Positions 1 through 12,860 of a stretch of 64,000 bases of DNA are shown here, one piece after another. Made by a program: the position numbers and the translations under genes. The stretch comes from Rhyacichthys aspro (lineage: Eukaryota > Chordata > Actinopteri > Gobiiformes > Rhyacichthyidae). The notes under the pieces were generated by a model, which made no database searches, was not told the DNA's origin, and saw only the letters and a list, made by a program, of their open reading frames with translations. The first letter of the stretch is position 1. The number at the start of each line of letters is the position of its first letter. The stretch lies in the NCBI GenBank assembly GCA_036850595.1, contig CM072168.1, positions 14,065,982-14,129,981 of the forward strand, read 5' to 3'.

Positions 1-2066
1 TTTTACAGCTCACAGTGATGAATCCAGCAATGAAGCAAATAAGGCTTGTTCAGATGAAGGGTTTCTGTGCCCACTAGAGACAACAGGAAAATCAATTAAA
101 AAAAAACCATTCTGGTTCTTTTGGGTCTTTATTAACTGAAGCTATCAAGCAGCACTGTAAATAATTTATTTGCTGACTTTCAGAGAGTCTGTGAGTCTAT
201 GAGGATTTTACTCAAATTTACAGATTGTTGTTTAAAAGTGTTTTTGTTCTTCTGCTTCTGTTTTCTTTACACCCAACTGTTGTACTAAAAGTGGTGTATT
301 TAAATGATGATGTTTGAGGCTTTATAACATGTTTTCATCTTGTCTTGGCTGTGGACTAATCAGACATTAAAGCTTGTCAGTGCCTTGTCTGCATGCTGCA
401 AGGATAGATGTAGTGGTCTTCTTAATGGCTGATCATGTGACCAGTGGTTCATGTTTTGTTTGCGTCACTGGCCAGACATGTAACATCCAGTTTCTTATTT
501 ACAACAGTGAAAAAAAAGATTTTTATAGATAATTAACACACTTAAGCCATATACATTTTCTGACATGGATATTATCACCTTCAGTGCGCAAAGGCCAACC
601 TAATTTTTTACTATTGCTTTAAAATTCAAAGTTTAGCAACTTGCTATTTAGATGTACAATTAAGTGGGCTACCCTCAAGTGAATATTAGATTTCAATAAA
701 AATTCATCACATTATGTTATTCAAATATGCAGTCACTATGAACCAAATTCCACCATTTTGAGTTGTTGGCATAATCCATGTAATAATTGTGTTTTGATAC
801 AGAGAGAGAATAAAGTACATTTTAGTAAATGCTTATTAACAGTTTTCTCTATGATTGTGATCCAATTTAAATAACCAGTCATAATTTAAAAACTCCTATA
901 ACAGTTCAGTCTGTGACATCTGCAGGATAGCAATAGCATACTTTATTTTATAGCCCTTGAAATGATGAGAAATGTACCAATGTACGTCGTGTTGGTGAAT
1001 TCCACTCTAGCTCCATAAAAATGCTATTACCAGAAATAACCTACGGTCCAAAAATAGTTGCAATCCAATCATGCAGTTGTGCCGTCACTCCATTCATCTT
1101 CATCCACTCACCCCTTTCACATCCTCCTCCCACACCTCTCTTCTTTGTCATCAATCAGCTCGGCAAAGGGAATGCCACCAGATACTTTCCAATATCCCAC
1201 AAATTGCTTACCATCTGCACTTTTTGCTACAATAACCTGAGTTGTCATTAACAATTAAGTCTAAATTCTCCAATTAGAATACTGTGCATTGACAACCATC
1301 AGGTCATAGGGAGTGGACTAAAATCTAAAATGTGTAATTATTTTTGACTTCCAAGATTTCATAAACAAATACCAACAGAGAAATTAATTTAAAGCATGAA
1401 AGCTGGTAAGACTCTATCTAATGCAAAAATCCAACTGCTCTGTGTCACATTTGCAGCTTTAGGAAGGAATAATCTGCAGTAATCTGTTTAGTATTGCACT
1501 TCACCATTTTACTGTGGCAGGTTGGTTCAAGTGTCTTTTAGCTACTGTGGTGAATGGCTGTGGTGAGTCATCAGTGCACCAAATAAAACCCAGTGTTCAG
1601 TCGAGCCGCATAGCGGTGTGATAGTTTGAAATATCTCTTCTGATATTTCGGAAAACCAGGGATTATTGATTCGGCGCTTGTCTCTTTTTAGTGCAGCTGA
1701 GAAAGTGAAAAAAGAAGAAGAAGCTATGGGTGAAATATTAAGTTTTTAGGGTTCATTTTGGTGGAAATTAACTGAATGAAGTTGCATACTTTTTATATAT
1801 TTTATCAAGCAAATGGACAAAGCCTTTGTGTCAAGGTTACTATGACACAAAGTCGCAGAAGGCATGATATAACATTATTATTTAATTGTTACTGACTGCA
1901 GTTTTGTTTGTTTGAATTGGGAAAAAAGTGCATGGACTAAAAGTGACAGTAACCTTGTGTGTGGGCTGGACTTCAGAACTATGACTCATTACTGCGGATG
2001 GAGAATTTTCAAATAAAGCTAAAGCAGAGTGTGTAGTTTCGAAGTCTCATTTATGATTTTTTCTAG
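1..2066. other. Non-coding stretch upstream of first visible ptprn exon
   Basis: I find no supportable gene here. The first ptprn exon at 2067 begins inside a codon, so the signal-peptide exon(s) must lie further upstream and this stretch is most likely ptprn intron. I looked for the cysteine-containing exon that precedes the visible one in other vertebrates and did not find it. The DNA is AT-rich with short ORFs only. A C/T-rich patch lies around 1085-1150. Confidence 0.6.
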
Positions 2067-5000
2067 ATGGGCTGTTTGGTCAGTGTCGAACTTCAAAGCA
2101 GGACCAGGTTCAATACCAAGTGTCAGTTCCTGTTTTAAAAAGGATGCAGGAAGTCCTCAAACAGCTCATGCAACAAGGTATTTTTTTCTGTTCGATCACC
2201 TTTCATTTAAATGTAAATCAAGAATGTTTTAAAGTATTTTTTATGTTTTCTGAAAAGTTAATTATTTGTTTTAAAAGTTCAGACCACTTTAAAAAGCACT
2301 GCTTTAATGTACAAAAGTGACTATATATTCTCAAGCCTCAAACTTTACACTGTCTCTGTGGACGTGTGTATCTGTGTTTTTGCACAGGTCTTTCCTGGCA
2401 GGATGACATCACCCAGTATATTTTATCTAAGGAACTGAAGAGAGTTCCCCACTCTACGCAAACGTCTAAGCCCAACTCATCCTCTTCTCAGTCTTCGTAC
2501 TTATCCCAGTAAGTAGTCTCAAAAACGTGTACAGATTATGCATTTCCAATCAGTTTATTTATGAAATTAAATGTTTGTATTTTTTCTTGCTTTGTAGTTG
2601 TAATTATATATTTTTTTCAGGTCCAAACATCACAGCCCACATCACCACAAGTCTGGCTCCATGCCTCCTGCTGGGAACTATGTGGACTACATGATTGTTG
2701 AACCCCCACAGTCACCTCTAAGAATGCAGACAGCTTCAGCTGATCCATACTACCACCAGGTGCCTACACCTACACATGTCATGTCATGTCATGTCAACAC
2801 CTTGTTTAAAAGGTACAGAGATTATATGGATTATGTTTGTGTATTAGACATTTCTCTGAAAGGTCAAGACTTTTATGTTAGATTCATCTAGCATGAATGA
2901 TTAGCTATATTGCATTTAAAGTATACTATGCAGGAAAAATATGCTAATCTTTTGAACTCTATAGGGCCCAACAGAACAAACTGTAGGTATCTGTAAACTA
3001 ACTACCTGCTGGTTTTATTACACCGTGGCAGCAGGCATGTTTTTGAGTATATGCAGTCAAGAAGTCAAAAAGAGTTTGTTTACACACATTCCTTGTAAAT
3101 CCTACATATTAAGTCTTTAAAGATTACAGTTATAGCATTCTAACTAAAACACAAGATACATTTGTTTTAACAGCACAGGTACCAGGATGACGTAGAGAGA
3201 TCTCTCGCCGCGGCAGGAGCTGGATACCGTCGCCCCTCTTCCCGTACCCAGGCTAATCGAGAGAGGGAGCAAGACAGACGGCTGCTGCAGGAAGCGTTGT
3301 CTCTCTATCTGGCATCTGGGCAGCCCTCATATCGACACAGAGGACCCGCTCCCATGAGTCCAGCAGGTTAAAAGTCCTCACATGTTACATAAATCTATCA
3401 AATAAAACATTTCAGGTCAAAAACTATTAACAACCCAAAAAAATCATGATTTGTTGTAAACCTGTTTTCTGATATGCAGGTCTCCCATATTATGAGGACC
3501 TAGAACTGGAGATACCAGTGGACTATGTGGAGGACTACACTATAGAGGAAAGACTTGGTACAGCCAGGCAACCAGCTGTGCACAGCAAGAAGACCCCTCA
3601 GGATTTTAGCTCTCTTCATGGAAACAATGGTAAATATAATTGAATTTGATTTATTTGACCCAACATAGGTAATCACAAGGAAACCTACAGAACAAAATAA
3701 ATCAATTCTAACCATTTTGCACAATTGTAACCAAACATATTTTTAACTCTGTAACAGATGGCTTGCTTCAAAGGATGTCTGGAGTCCTGCAGCGTTACGG
3801 AGTTGATCCCAGAGATCTCAGTCAAGAGCAGCTCTACAAACTAGCCCTTATTCTGCAGCTGTTGCAGGCCCAGGACAAATCAGGTAGCCTACCGCTGTTG
3901 AAATGTAATGTCAGACCAAGATACTACTTCAAACACCTCCAAAACCAATACTAAAATGTACTGTATATAAAAAATGTTTATGTGTCCTGTCTTAAGAGTT
4001 TCTCTGTTTTAATAGCAGATCCATTTGAGAAAGACCTCACTGTTCTAAAAGAGGTAGGTTGCAAAAGTAAGGTTTTACTGAATTTGCCACACTTCTCTCC
4101 TCTCTACTTTTTCTGAATATTTCTCCATGTTTTCCCATAGCTGCTAAAAACAGATGGTGTGACAGGTAAACCAGAAAAGCCTGCTCCAGTTCCTGTTCCT
4201 CCCAACGGCCCTCCTGCTCCTTCTTCTCCCTCAGCATCAGCCACCACTCCCGCCAAGACAGCTGCTCATCCCCTACCTGCCTCTCCGCCGCCTCTCACTG
4301 AAACTGAAATAGGGCCAAAGGAGCAGAAACCACCACTGGTCGAGGGCACGGGAGCCAAAGAGGAGTACGGCTACATCGTCACCAGCCAAAGGTAATTGAG
4401 TTGTAAAAAGACATGCTATAAGCCAAACTTTTTAAAAAAATGATGTTACAGTAACTCAATTGTTTTTGTAGCCCTCTGAGTTTGTATGATGGAGTCAAGC
4501 TGTTGGAGCTACTGGCTAATAAAATTCACCTGACAACCAGCAGCTTCATTAACATCAGGTACTGTCATTGTCTTACATTGCATCATAAATTCTCTACAGG
4601 CATTACCCCGTTCAGGAAAAGAGCAACAGTTTTCATGTGTGTTTGTGTCTCTGGGTGTGTTGCTAGTGTTGTAGGTCCTGCTTTGACATTTCTCATCCGG
4701 CAGAATGAACACAACATGACAGCTGCAGAGGTGGCCGCTAAAGCAGGTGAGGCACAAACATACTAACCCGCTAATGTGAAAACAACACAGGGATCTTCTC
4801 CCTCACATGTTTGTTTGTTCAAAATGAGCGGTCATAAAAATATCTAGTGTATGTTATTTTCTTGTATTCAAGTAGTAAATGTTTTGTTTTGTCTTAACAG
4901 TTTCTGAAAAGAACTTCCTGGAGTCAGAGACTGGTCTAAAGATCGTACAGACTGGTGTGGGCGAGGTACATCACACACATCTAACACTGTGGGAAATTTC

Positions 5001-8000
5001 CTTTTCTTATCAGTAACACATGGAGTAGTTGTCAAGGCAACAAAGATAGAAACCCCACTTTGTCTCTATTATTTTAACATGTTTAGACGCAAAGCTATGA
5101 CATAGATTCCTCATTATAAACAAGTGTTGTGCATTCGTCTGCAAAGAAATACACTAGAATATAATATCACGACAGGCTGTGTGTTCGTGTGTGCGGCTCC
5201 AAGTGCGTGCCACCCAGAGGGCAAGACGCTTGATCAAATCAGCAAGGCGACGACTCGTAATAGCGAACATTCCACTTGTTGCCATGGTGCTTTATCTCTT
5301 CCAGCCCACCCTCCGTCGCTGCGACTCCTAGATCCCAGGTGCTATGGCAACAGGTGTCATTAACCTCATTATTCTGTTTATCCAACCAGGCGGCTCAGAA
5401 TTATTATCAGGGTTACAAATTTGTTGAAGAAGAATTAAAGTCTAAATAAGAAGAAAGAAGAAAATGGAAATAAATGTCTCACTATTTCTTAGTTGTTTTG
5501 GTCTGTCTCTAGAGTCACGACAGATTTGTGCTCTGGCTGTGTGCAATAGCTAAGCCTTCAATGTTGTGTTATACAGTATGTCGTAGAGACCATAGTGCGC
5601 ATGAAAGATGAGGTGGACACTCAGGGGCAGACTGAGGTTTAACAGCACCAATAAGAGCTATGGCTTGGTCATTGTTTTCCACTCAGCCACTGCTGCCTTT
5701 TAATGGGTTTTCAGAGCACACAATTTTGACCACGTAGACCACGGTTACAAAGCAAGTATTGTGCTTTAGAAAAAAGAAAAAGAATGAACCTTTCAATTTG
5801 TTTTACCTAAATGACTATGTTTATGATATAAAGGCTACTACAATTGAGTAAAATGCTTTTGGAGGCTGTACTAAAAAAGCACAAGTTACATTTTCTATCT
5901 TTATGTTTGTGTTTTTTCCATAGAGAACCAATGCACGGGGTCTCCCACAGGTAACCAGGGTTTCCCAGAGCTCCAGTGGGACAGTCATTACACTAGTTTC
6001 CATGGCAATCGTGGGCGGGGTGCTCGTATTGGCTATGGCTGTCGCTTGTTTCAGGCATTACGCTCAGCAAGTAGCCAATGGAAAGCTGGGGTTGGGACCC
6101 GAGGCAGGAGCAGAAACTCACTTTGACTACCAGGTGAGGGGATGGACTCCGGTCAGTTTGACATATACAAACCAGTACAACTGTGCATTATTAAATTATG
6201 ATATGACTCGAAGAATTTGTATAAACCCATCATAGACTCAAATCTGTTTATTTTTATATAGTATCTTCCTTTATTTTAATTAACAATATTTTTGTCCTAT
6301 TGTGATAAATCCAAAATCATTGCTAAACCCTTCATTGCTGTCTACTCAGGTTCTGTAGTCTCTGAATACATTCCCTTTGAATACATAGAATTTATAAAAT
6401 CAAAGCAGCATTTATAACACCAAATCTAATCTTAACAAAAGTGTCTAGACTAAAATATCTGACCCGAAGGAGCAACAAGCCAGTATTAAAAGCTGTCATT
6501 CCTGCTTTTGTGTTCATTCAGGAGCTATGTCGGCAGCACATGGCATCTAAGTCGTCCCTGTGCCGTCAGGACTGTGTGGCAGGAGTCAGCGGAGGCATGG
6601 CTGGATCAGCGATAGGCACCGGAGCCGGTGGTCGAAGGGGAACAGATACATCCCGTGTCAGCAGCGTTTCTTCTCAGTTCAGTGATGGCCCACAGCACAG
6701 CCCATCCTCTACCCATAGCTCCACCCCTTCATGGAGCGAAGAGCCAGCCCAGTCAAACATGGACATTTCAACTGGTCACATGATACTGGTAACACAATAA
6801 AAATATATAAAAGTGGCACTGCTGGAAAAAAAACCATGAATTATATATGCGCTCTATTCAGCATTGACGTTATTTCCTCTTAAGGCCTATATGGAGGATC
6901 ACCTGCGTAACAAGGATCGACTTCAGAAAGAGTGGGAGGCGCTGTGCTCTTATCAAGCTGAGCCAAGTTCAGTCGCTGTGGCTCAAGAAGAAATCAACAA
7001 GGACAAAAACAGACACGCTGAGTCCCTCCCCTGTAAGTCTGATTAAACATTACACTAATACGCATACATTGTACAGTTCCACCAAAAATAAAAGAAAACC
7101 ACAATGAGCCCAAAATGAAAAAAAAAACAAAGGGCCATATTATATGCTTAGGGCCATATTAAAATATCTAAAGGCCACATTCATTCATTCGTGACAATTG
7201 TTTTGGCATATAATTTTTTCCAGATGATCACACTCGAGTGAAGCTGAAGTCTGAGATGAACCCCAATAAACAAGATTACATCAATGCCAGCATCATTGTA
7301 AGAACTCTAAAAATATAATTGAATTTGAAGTAATTATTTTGAGCTAAACATATTTTGTTTTTCTTTTAGTTTGTTAATGTTTTCATTTTAGTCAGGACTA
7401 GGGCTATCTGCTCTGTGACTCATTTCCTATGTGTCTTTTTATTGTATCTTAGTTTGACCATGACCCTCGGCAGCCATCATATATCGCCACACAGGGACCG
7501 CTGCCTCACACTGTGGCTGATTTCTGGCAGGTCAGAACAGACTGTTTTTCCTTATTACCTCTCAAATAATAGTTCACAAAATGTACTATTTGTGCTCATG
7601 TGATGTATGTACATCTTGTGTGTACATTATGTGTTGGCCACAGATGGTGTGGGAGAACGGCTGCACGGTGATAGTCATGATGACAGCTCTCGTGGAGGAT
7701 GGAGAGAAGCAGTGTGAGCGTTACTGGCCGGACGAGGGATCATCACTTTATCATATTTATGAGGTTCGTTTCCGGTTGTAATTAATTATCTGTCATTACA
7801 CATACAGCATATTGTACCAGTATGTCTGCTTTCATCACCAAACGGGTGTGAAACTAGCCTACTGTAGGATAGACCACTGATTCTACACTAATGATAACAT
7901 TATGCAGTCAAATCTGCTGTGTAAGGAAAATGCTAGTCTGCAAGAGATGGTCAACACAAACTAATGCGTCTTTAAGCTTATGACACTGTCCACCTGCAAA

Positions 8001-9950
8001 CACTAAGTTTGTCAAACTAGAGTTACTTTTTTAGTGTGCATAACCTTTACAGACAGTTAAGCAGTCCAGTAATACCATGTCGCCCCCTGGTGGCATCTTC
8101 TATGTATGCTTTGTTTTCTGTATGCTATGCTTATTTTAGAAATTGTTTTGTCTGTTTGAATAATGTCATTTATACAATAGGATCATTACTTTTCTTTGTT
8201 CATTAAGTTTTGTGTCATTATTTATTCTCTTTACCCCCTGCTGCCTCCTCAGGTGAACCTGGTTTCAGAGCACATCTGGTGTAAGGACTTCTTGGTGCGT
8301 AGCTTCTACCTGAAAAATGTCCAAACACAGGAGACCAGAACCTTGACACAGTTTCATCTTCTGAGCTGGCCAGCTGACGGCATCCCGACCTCCACACGGC
8401 CACTGCTGGACTTCCGCAGGTAAGACAGCACACTGACAAATCACTGTGGCCTCCATTTATAAACATACAGTACAAGCAGACACGGCACTGCATTGTCAAA
8501 AAATCTTAATATTCCATGTTATGCAGATTTTAGCTTAGTCTTGTTAGTGACAGTTTGTATCATTAAACTTGTAATATATGCTGTAATTAGCTTATTTTTA
8601 GAAAGCAAATGCTTCACAAGAACAATCAACGTTTAAGATATTGTGGTGACTCAGTGAGTTTCAGTCACTTCTATCTCCTCCATATATCTCTGTTCCCCAT
8701 TCGTTCCCTTTCATGTCAATGTGCCTTTGTGCATTGTCAGGTTGTACTGTATAATCCATCTCACGCTCTGTCCTCCATCATAGTTCTCTCTCTCCCTCTC
8801 TCCCAGTGTGCAGGTTGATAGGTTTGTATTTTAACATCTCCCAGTGTCATTTTTGTGGTTTGCAGCTAGTACTCTGGCTCCAGTTGCATAGTCACAAAAA
8901 TGAGCATTGGCAGGTGTGACTGGCTACTGCAGGAGGGACAGTGAATCTGTGGCTTCCTTCTTTCTGATTTTCAACATTCACATCATGTCACTTTTCAGTC
9001 TTGCCATTCTTACCCAGTTTTACTGTGGACCTCATTATTTTGTCTTTCCACTCATTAGCTATTCTTCTCACTCCATCACTTACTCGTTTGACCCAACTGC
9101 TTTCACTGGAACCACAATTCACTAGCACTTACAGCTTTTCAGAAAACAGTGTTCTTTTGTATTATATTTTTAACTAGGGGTTTATTTCTAAAGTCTGTAT
9201 GTAAAATTTGACTTGTGTTTTTATCCCAGTTTATCCTATTTTCTTTTCAGGAAGGTAAATAAATGTTACAGAGGACGATCCTGCCCCATCATCGTTCACT
9301 GCAAGTAAGGACAATTTAAATTGATATGTATATGTATAATTGACTTGAAATTTAATTGAAAGTGTGTTATTACTATCATCATATTTTTGTGGTCTGTGGG
9401 TAAAACAATAGTACTTTTCTAATCTTTTACACAGTGATGGCACAGGAAGGACTGGCACATACATCCTGATCGACATGGTGTTGAACCGCATGGCTAAAGG
9501 TGAGTGAATACAAACTAAAAACACCCTTAAAAATGTATTGTTTCTAGTTGCACCTAGGCAATGCTTTTCAACAAAATACTGTACAACCAAATAAATTCAG
9601 GACCAAATCTTTTAAATTTTTAGTGTTTTTTTTCCACCATATATTTTATGGTGCAGACATTTATTGATTTATTGAGTGAAATATTATCTACCACCAGGAG
9701 TGAAGGAGATCGACATTGCAGCTGCACTGGAGCACATCAGAGACCAGAGACCAGGACTGGTCCGTACAAAAGTAAGACCAAAGTGCCTGTGTGGGTTTCC
9801 AGTCTATTTATTCTCTTCATTTTCTAAATAGACTTTTAACATGCTCTTTTTTGTCTTTTTTGCCTTGTCTTTCATTAGGACCAATTTGAGTTTGCTCTGA
9901 CAGCTGTAGCTGAGGAAGTGAATGCCATTTTGAAAGCCCTGCCGCAGTAA
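2067..9950 (+). CDS. ptprn: Receptor-type tyrosine phosphatase-like N (IA-2/ICA512), 5' partial
   Basis: This gene encodes a transmembrane pseudophosphatase of neuroendocrine dense-core secretory vesicles. Exons: 2067-2177, 2388-2508, 2621-2759, 3174-3366, 3480-3629, 3758-3883, 4016-4053, 4141-4391, 4472-4558, 4667-4746, 4901-4965, 5924-6133, 6522-6788, 6885-7032, 7224-7297, 7453-7530, 7644-7763, 8253-8419, 9251-9304, 9435-9499, 9698-9771, 9879-9950, about 896 codons in all. The visible protein starts within DGLFGQC. It has the luminal ectodomain ([10 protein letters not shown], then [14 protein letters not shown]), a membrane segment in exon 5924-6133 ([20 protein letters not shown]), the juxtamembrane block ending [11 protein letters not shown], and one PTP domain ending ILKALPQ-stop. 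The WPD loop reads WPADG and the P-loop HCNDGTGRTG, so it should be catalytically dead, as in mammalian IA-2. The 5' end is outside the window. PTPRN2 is the alternative, but the neighbours dnajb2 and tuba4 favour PTPRN. Confidence 0.95.
4010..4019 (+). promoter_or_regulatory. NAGNAG tandem splice acceptor in ptprn
   Basis: The acceptor reads ttttaatagcag. Splicing after the first AG (exon from 4016) or the second (exon from 4019) keeps frame and adds or omits one alanine in the luminal domain. Which site is used cannot be told from sequence. Confidence 0.5.
5185..5365. promoter_or_regulatory. GC-rich intronic segment with two X-box-like motifs (candidate enhancer)
   Basis: Inside the 958-bp ptprn intron 4966-5923, this segment is clearly richer in G+C and CpG than its surroundings. 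It carries two motifs shaped like RFX X-boxes: GTTGCCATGGTGCT at 5278-5291 and GGTGCTATGGCAAC at 5338-5351. Each has one perfect half-site (GTTGCC or GGCAAC), an AT spacer and one imperfect half. No coding exon fits here, because the exons on both sides join in phase without it. The enhancer role is inferred. Confidence 0.4.
8081..8094 (-). promoter_or_regulatory. Candidate CTCF motif
   Basis: The string CGCCCCCTGGTGGC is the reverse complement of a strong CTCF core (GCCACCAGGGGGCG). It lies in the ptprn intron 7764-8252. Binding is not shown, and similar strings also occur in the ends of dispersed repeats. Confidence 0.45.
8838..8915 (+). ncRNA. mir153: miR-153 microRNA precursor
   Basis: This hairpin lies in the ptprn intron between exons 8253-8419 and 9251-9304, on the host-gene strand. 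The 3p arm at 8884-8905 begins TTGCATAGTCACAAAAATGA and then GC, which matches the miR-153 family, including its seed. The 5p arm at 8846-8867 starts GTCATTTTTGTGG. The stem core CATTTTTGTG pairs perfectly with CACAAAAATG, extended by CCAGTG with CATTGG, around a loop of about 16 nt. In mammals miR-153 copies lie within PTPRN and PTPRN2, so host and position agree. The family dampens synaptic and dense-core vesicle release by targeting secretory mRNAs. It is probably co-transcribed with ptprn. The exact precursor ends are approximate. Confidence 0.95.
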
Positions 9951-11754
9951 GCAGATGCAACTGAGGACACTGTGTCTATGCACAGGCATGTTCAAAATAC
10001 ACTCAAAGGACAACATTGTACCAACCTGTCATGTATGTCTGTCTGTTATTGTAAATAACACTACCACACTTCTGTACTGCTCTTGCTTTCAGCATGCTGT
10101 ATTTCCCTAAGTACTCATTTGTTTTGGACTGTATTTTGATAAGAAGTGATTATGAAAAAGTGGAATGTACTATATATAAAGAGAATAGATTATAGCACAG
10201 ATTTACTCTAAGTCAGAAATCTGATTAGACACATGATCTGTCTAATTAGTGACCAAATAATCACAAACACTGTGCCTGTGCTGGTGAGCAGGGGCCTTGG
10301 TAACAGTCATGCAATAGAAAGCACTTCTATATGACTGTGAAGAAATCCCCCCAAAAAACATTTTACTCATTGTATCCTGCTTTTTTTACATCTGCCGACT
10401 TTCTGAAAGCATGATTACTCCATGATGACACAAATGTTATTGTTATTAAATTGTAACAGAATTGGCTGGGTTTTCCCTTGACAAGTTTGATTGAATTTTG
10501 GAGTGTGATGCTACTGTGTGTCCACAACAATATTAGATGCAGTCCAGTGTGTCTGTTTTACATGAGTATGTCATTTTCTGCCAAGTTTTATTTCCTTTGA
10601 AATGCACTTGTCATTTTACAGCAAGTGCAGTACATGGCCCGCACCAGTTCACACTGCCTTCTCTTTCTCCCACTCACAAAGTCATTTTGTTTGCTTTTTC
10701 TGTTGTGTGTATACACTATTGCGATTTGATGTAAATAATTGACCCCGATGATTGTTTTTCATGTAGCAGACATTGAAAATAACTATAAAAATGTATTTTT
10801 GACTTGACCTGAATAAATGTGTGTTGTGATGCAGCAAAAATATCTAAATATTGTGTTTTGTTTAGAAAAAAAAAAAAGGTTTGTGAAGCCCTTTTTCATC
10901 TTTAGATGTCATATATTATCTATTTATTTTAAATGGGTATCTGTTATCAACACTACAGTCATATAAAATAGTGTTTTTTTCTGATGGTTGCCTGCAGCTG
11001 GTCTTTGGTCACAGTTCTGGAAGCAAAAGAAACATCATTTAACTTAGATTAGTCTCTGTCAGTGTAAAACATCAATTAATATATACACGGTCAGCAGAAA
11101 ACGCTTTATTTTCTTGACTCTGAATATTTCTTATATATTATTTTCTACTTTCATGAGATGTAAAGCTATTTCCTTATAAATACATAATGTCCAGTGTATT
11201 GTTCCATCATCTTCACAAACTCACACACGTACATACAAAAAACACGCTTGTATCTTTTTAGGTTTCATTCAGCAGGTAGAAGTCATGACTGGAGAAGACA
11301 AACAAGTGCATCATGGGATAAGTGACCTGTAAGAATAAATGTACATGGACATGTTATAGTTATTGTCATTAGCAGACATTTCTACTATTTGTAATGTGAC
11401 CTGAAAATATACAGCGATTGTAGAATGTACAGGATGAGGCTAAATGGAAAAGAGGATTCATGAAAAAGTTTCAAGTGGCATCACACTGGTTGTTTACCTC
11501 TGGGTAGGGCTAGAGCACAGAGCAGCATGAGCCAATCGGTTAGCTTGTGAAGGCCTCGAAGTCTGACTCTGAAACGATAAGCACCAGGTTTAAGACAAAT
11601 CCAGTGTGTGTGAATGCCAGTTTCTTTACTTTCACTTTCCCATCTGATTCTGAATGAACAATAACCATGCACCTCATTTTGTCTTGCTTACTGCATAAAA
11701 CACATTGCAATAAAAATCAAAAATCAAATATCACAGCTAATCTTGAAGTTAGTC
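9951..11754. other. ptprn 3' UTR and convergent intergenic gap
   Basis: The ptprn stop is at 9948-9950. An AATAAA at 10812-10817 is a plausible poly(A) signal, giving a 3' UTR of about 0.87 kb. The sequence to 11754 then separates it from the convergent dnajb2 transcript. I see no further gene. Confidence 0.6.
10812..10817 (+). promoter_or_regulatory. Poly(A) signal, ptprn
   Basis: Canonical AATAAA about 860 nt after the stop codon, followed by a GT-rich stretch (tgtgtgttgtgatg) typical of a downstream element. Confidence 0.6.
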
Positions 11755-11760
11755 TTTATT
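11755..11760 (-). promoter_or_regulatory. Candidate poly(A) signal, dnajb2
   Basis: AATAAA on the minus strand, about 1.1 kb downstream of the dnajb2 stop codon. The interval 11761-12860 would be the 3' UTR; it is AT-rich and has no other gene. Confidence 0.4.
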
Positions 11761-12688
11761 TGCTTCCTTCAAAAACAATAACAAGTAAAGCATAACATAG
11801 AGCAGATTTAACAAATAGACCATCGGTCACATGACCCTTTCTCAGATTAATTAGCATCTTTGACTGAAAAAATAGACAATATTGTTATGTTTTGTTTGTT
11901 TTAACTATCTTGACCACTTGAAGATCAGCAGCATTGTAAATCTGTCTCACACTCTCTTACCTTGAGCACACCTTATTGCAGCTTCTACTCAACTTGTCAG
12001 TGCCTTCATAGTTAAGATCATACAAAATTAAGGTGTGTAATTGTATAATAAATGTATAATCGTATAATAAAACTGATTTGTCTCACATTTTACTGTGTTC
12101 CGGTAACAAAGGCAATTGTAATATTTTCTAAAATACTTCTTCTCTTCTCTCTTTGTTTTCTTATGTATGTATTGACTTGGCACTTTTCAAATGACACTGA
12201 ATTGATATGAGTATAATATATGATAAATGTATATTTGTAAAGCAGTATAATGTTCTAAAAAATTAAGAATTCAATTCTAGTCAGCATTGGGATCAAACGC
12301 CCTTTTTATGTCACATATAATAGTTAAAGTGCATTAATATCAGATTAGCAGTGATTGTAGTCGTTATCAGTGCTTATGTTAAGGCCTGCAATACACACAT
12401 TGTATTATCAGTTTTTTAACCTGAAAGATTGGTACATTTCCTTAATTGTCAAATGTATGGTACAGTAATGTGTAACAAATATCAGATGAAATTTAAAATG
12501 TAAATGTTAGACTTCAAACACTGATTGTTGGCTGAATCTATTTAATTCACCAACTGAGCTCTGGATATTGCTGTCCTTTCCACCTTTTTGTCAAATACTA
12601 ATCAACATTTTATATTGATATTCAACCATAACAATAACCAGAAAATATCCAAATAAAAAAACCAACAGAAAATACAAACCTGGTTCAT

Positions 12689-12713
12689 AATATATATGTA
12701 TATATATATACCG
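12689..12713. repeat. AT microsatellite
   Basis: Short alternating TA run (tatatatgtatatatatata) followed by a T tract, in the presumed dnajb2 3' UTR. Confidence 0.7.
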
Positions 12714-12860
12714 TTTTTTTTTTTATCTCTTGAGTGATGTGTGTTAATTAATTAAACTCCCTAAATCAGCTGGGGCTAACTCACAGTTAAAAATCTTGCA
12801 ATCACATTGTAACTCTGAGAATAGAAATATGGCACACCAAATACTGAGGCACATGCTGTA

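Noticed and set aside
9..149. Exon-like start: ttttacag followed by an open frame of about 45 codons (HSDESSNEANKACSDEG...) ending in a stop.
   Set aside because: It probably lies within a ptprn intron, the peptide is low-complexity and matches no family I know, and nothing links it to another exon. It could be the tail of an upstream gene only if ptprn began inside the window, and I find no first exon for that.
5278..5298. Possible REST/NRSF element containing CCATGGTGCT in the ptprn intron.
   Set aside because: Only the GGTGCT half fits; the other half matches about 3 of 6 positions and the trailing G is missing.
2067..9950. Identity as ptprn2, which also hosts a miR-153.
   Set aside because: The adjacent convergent dnajb2 and the tuba4-type cluster are the PTPRN neighbourhood, and the visible sequence aligns more closely with IA-2.
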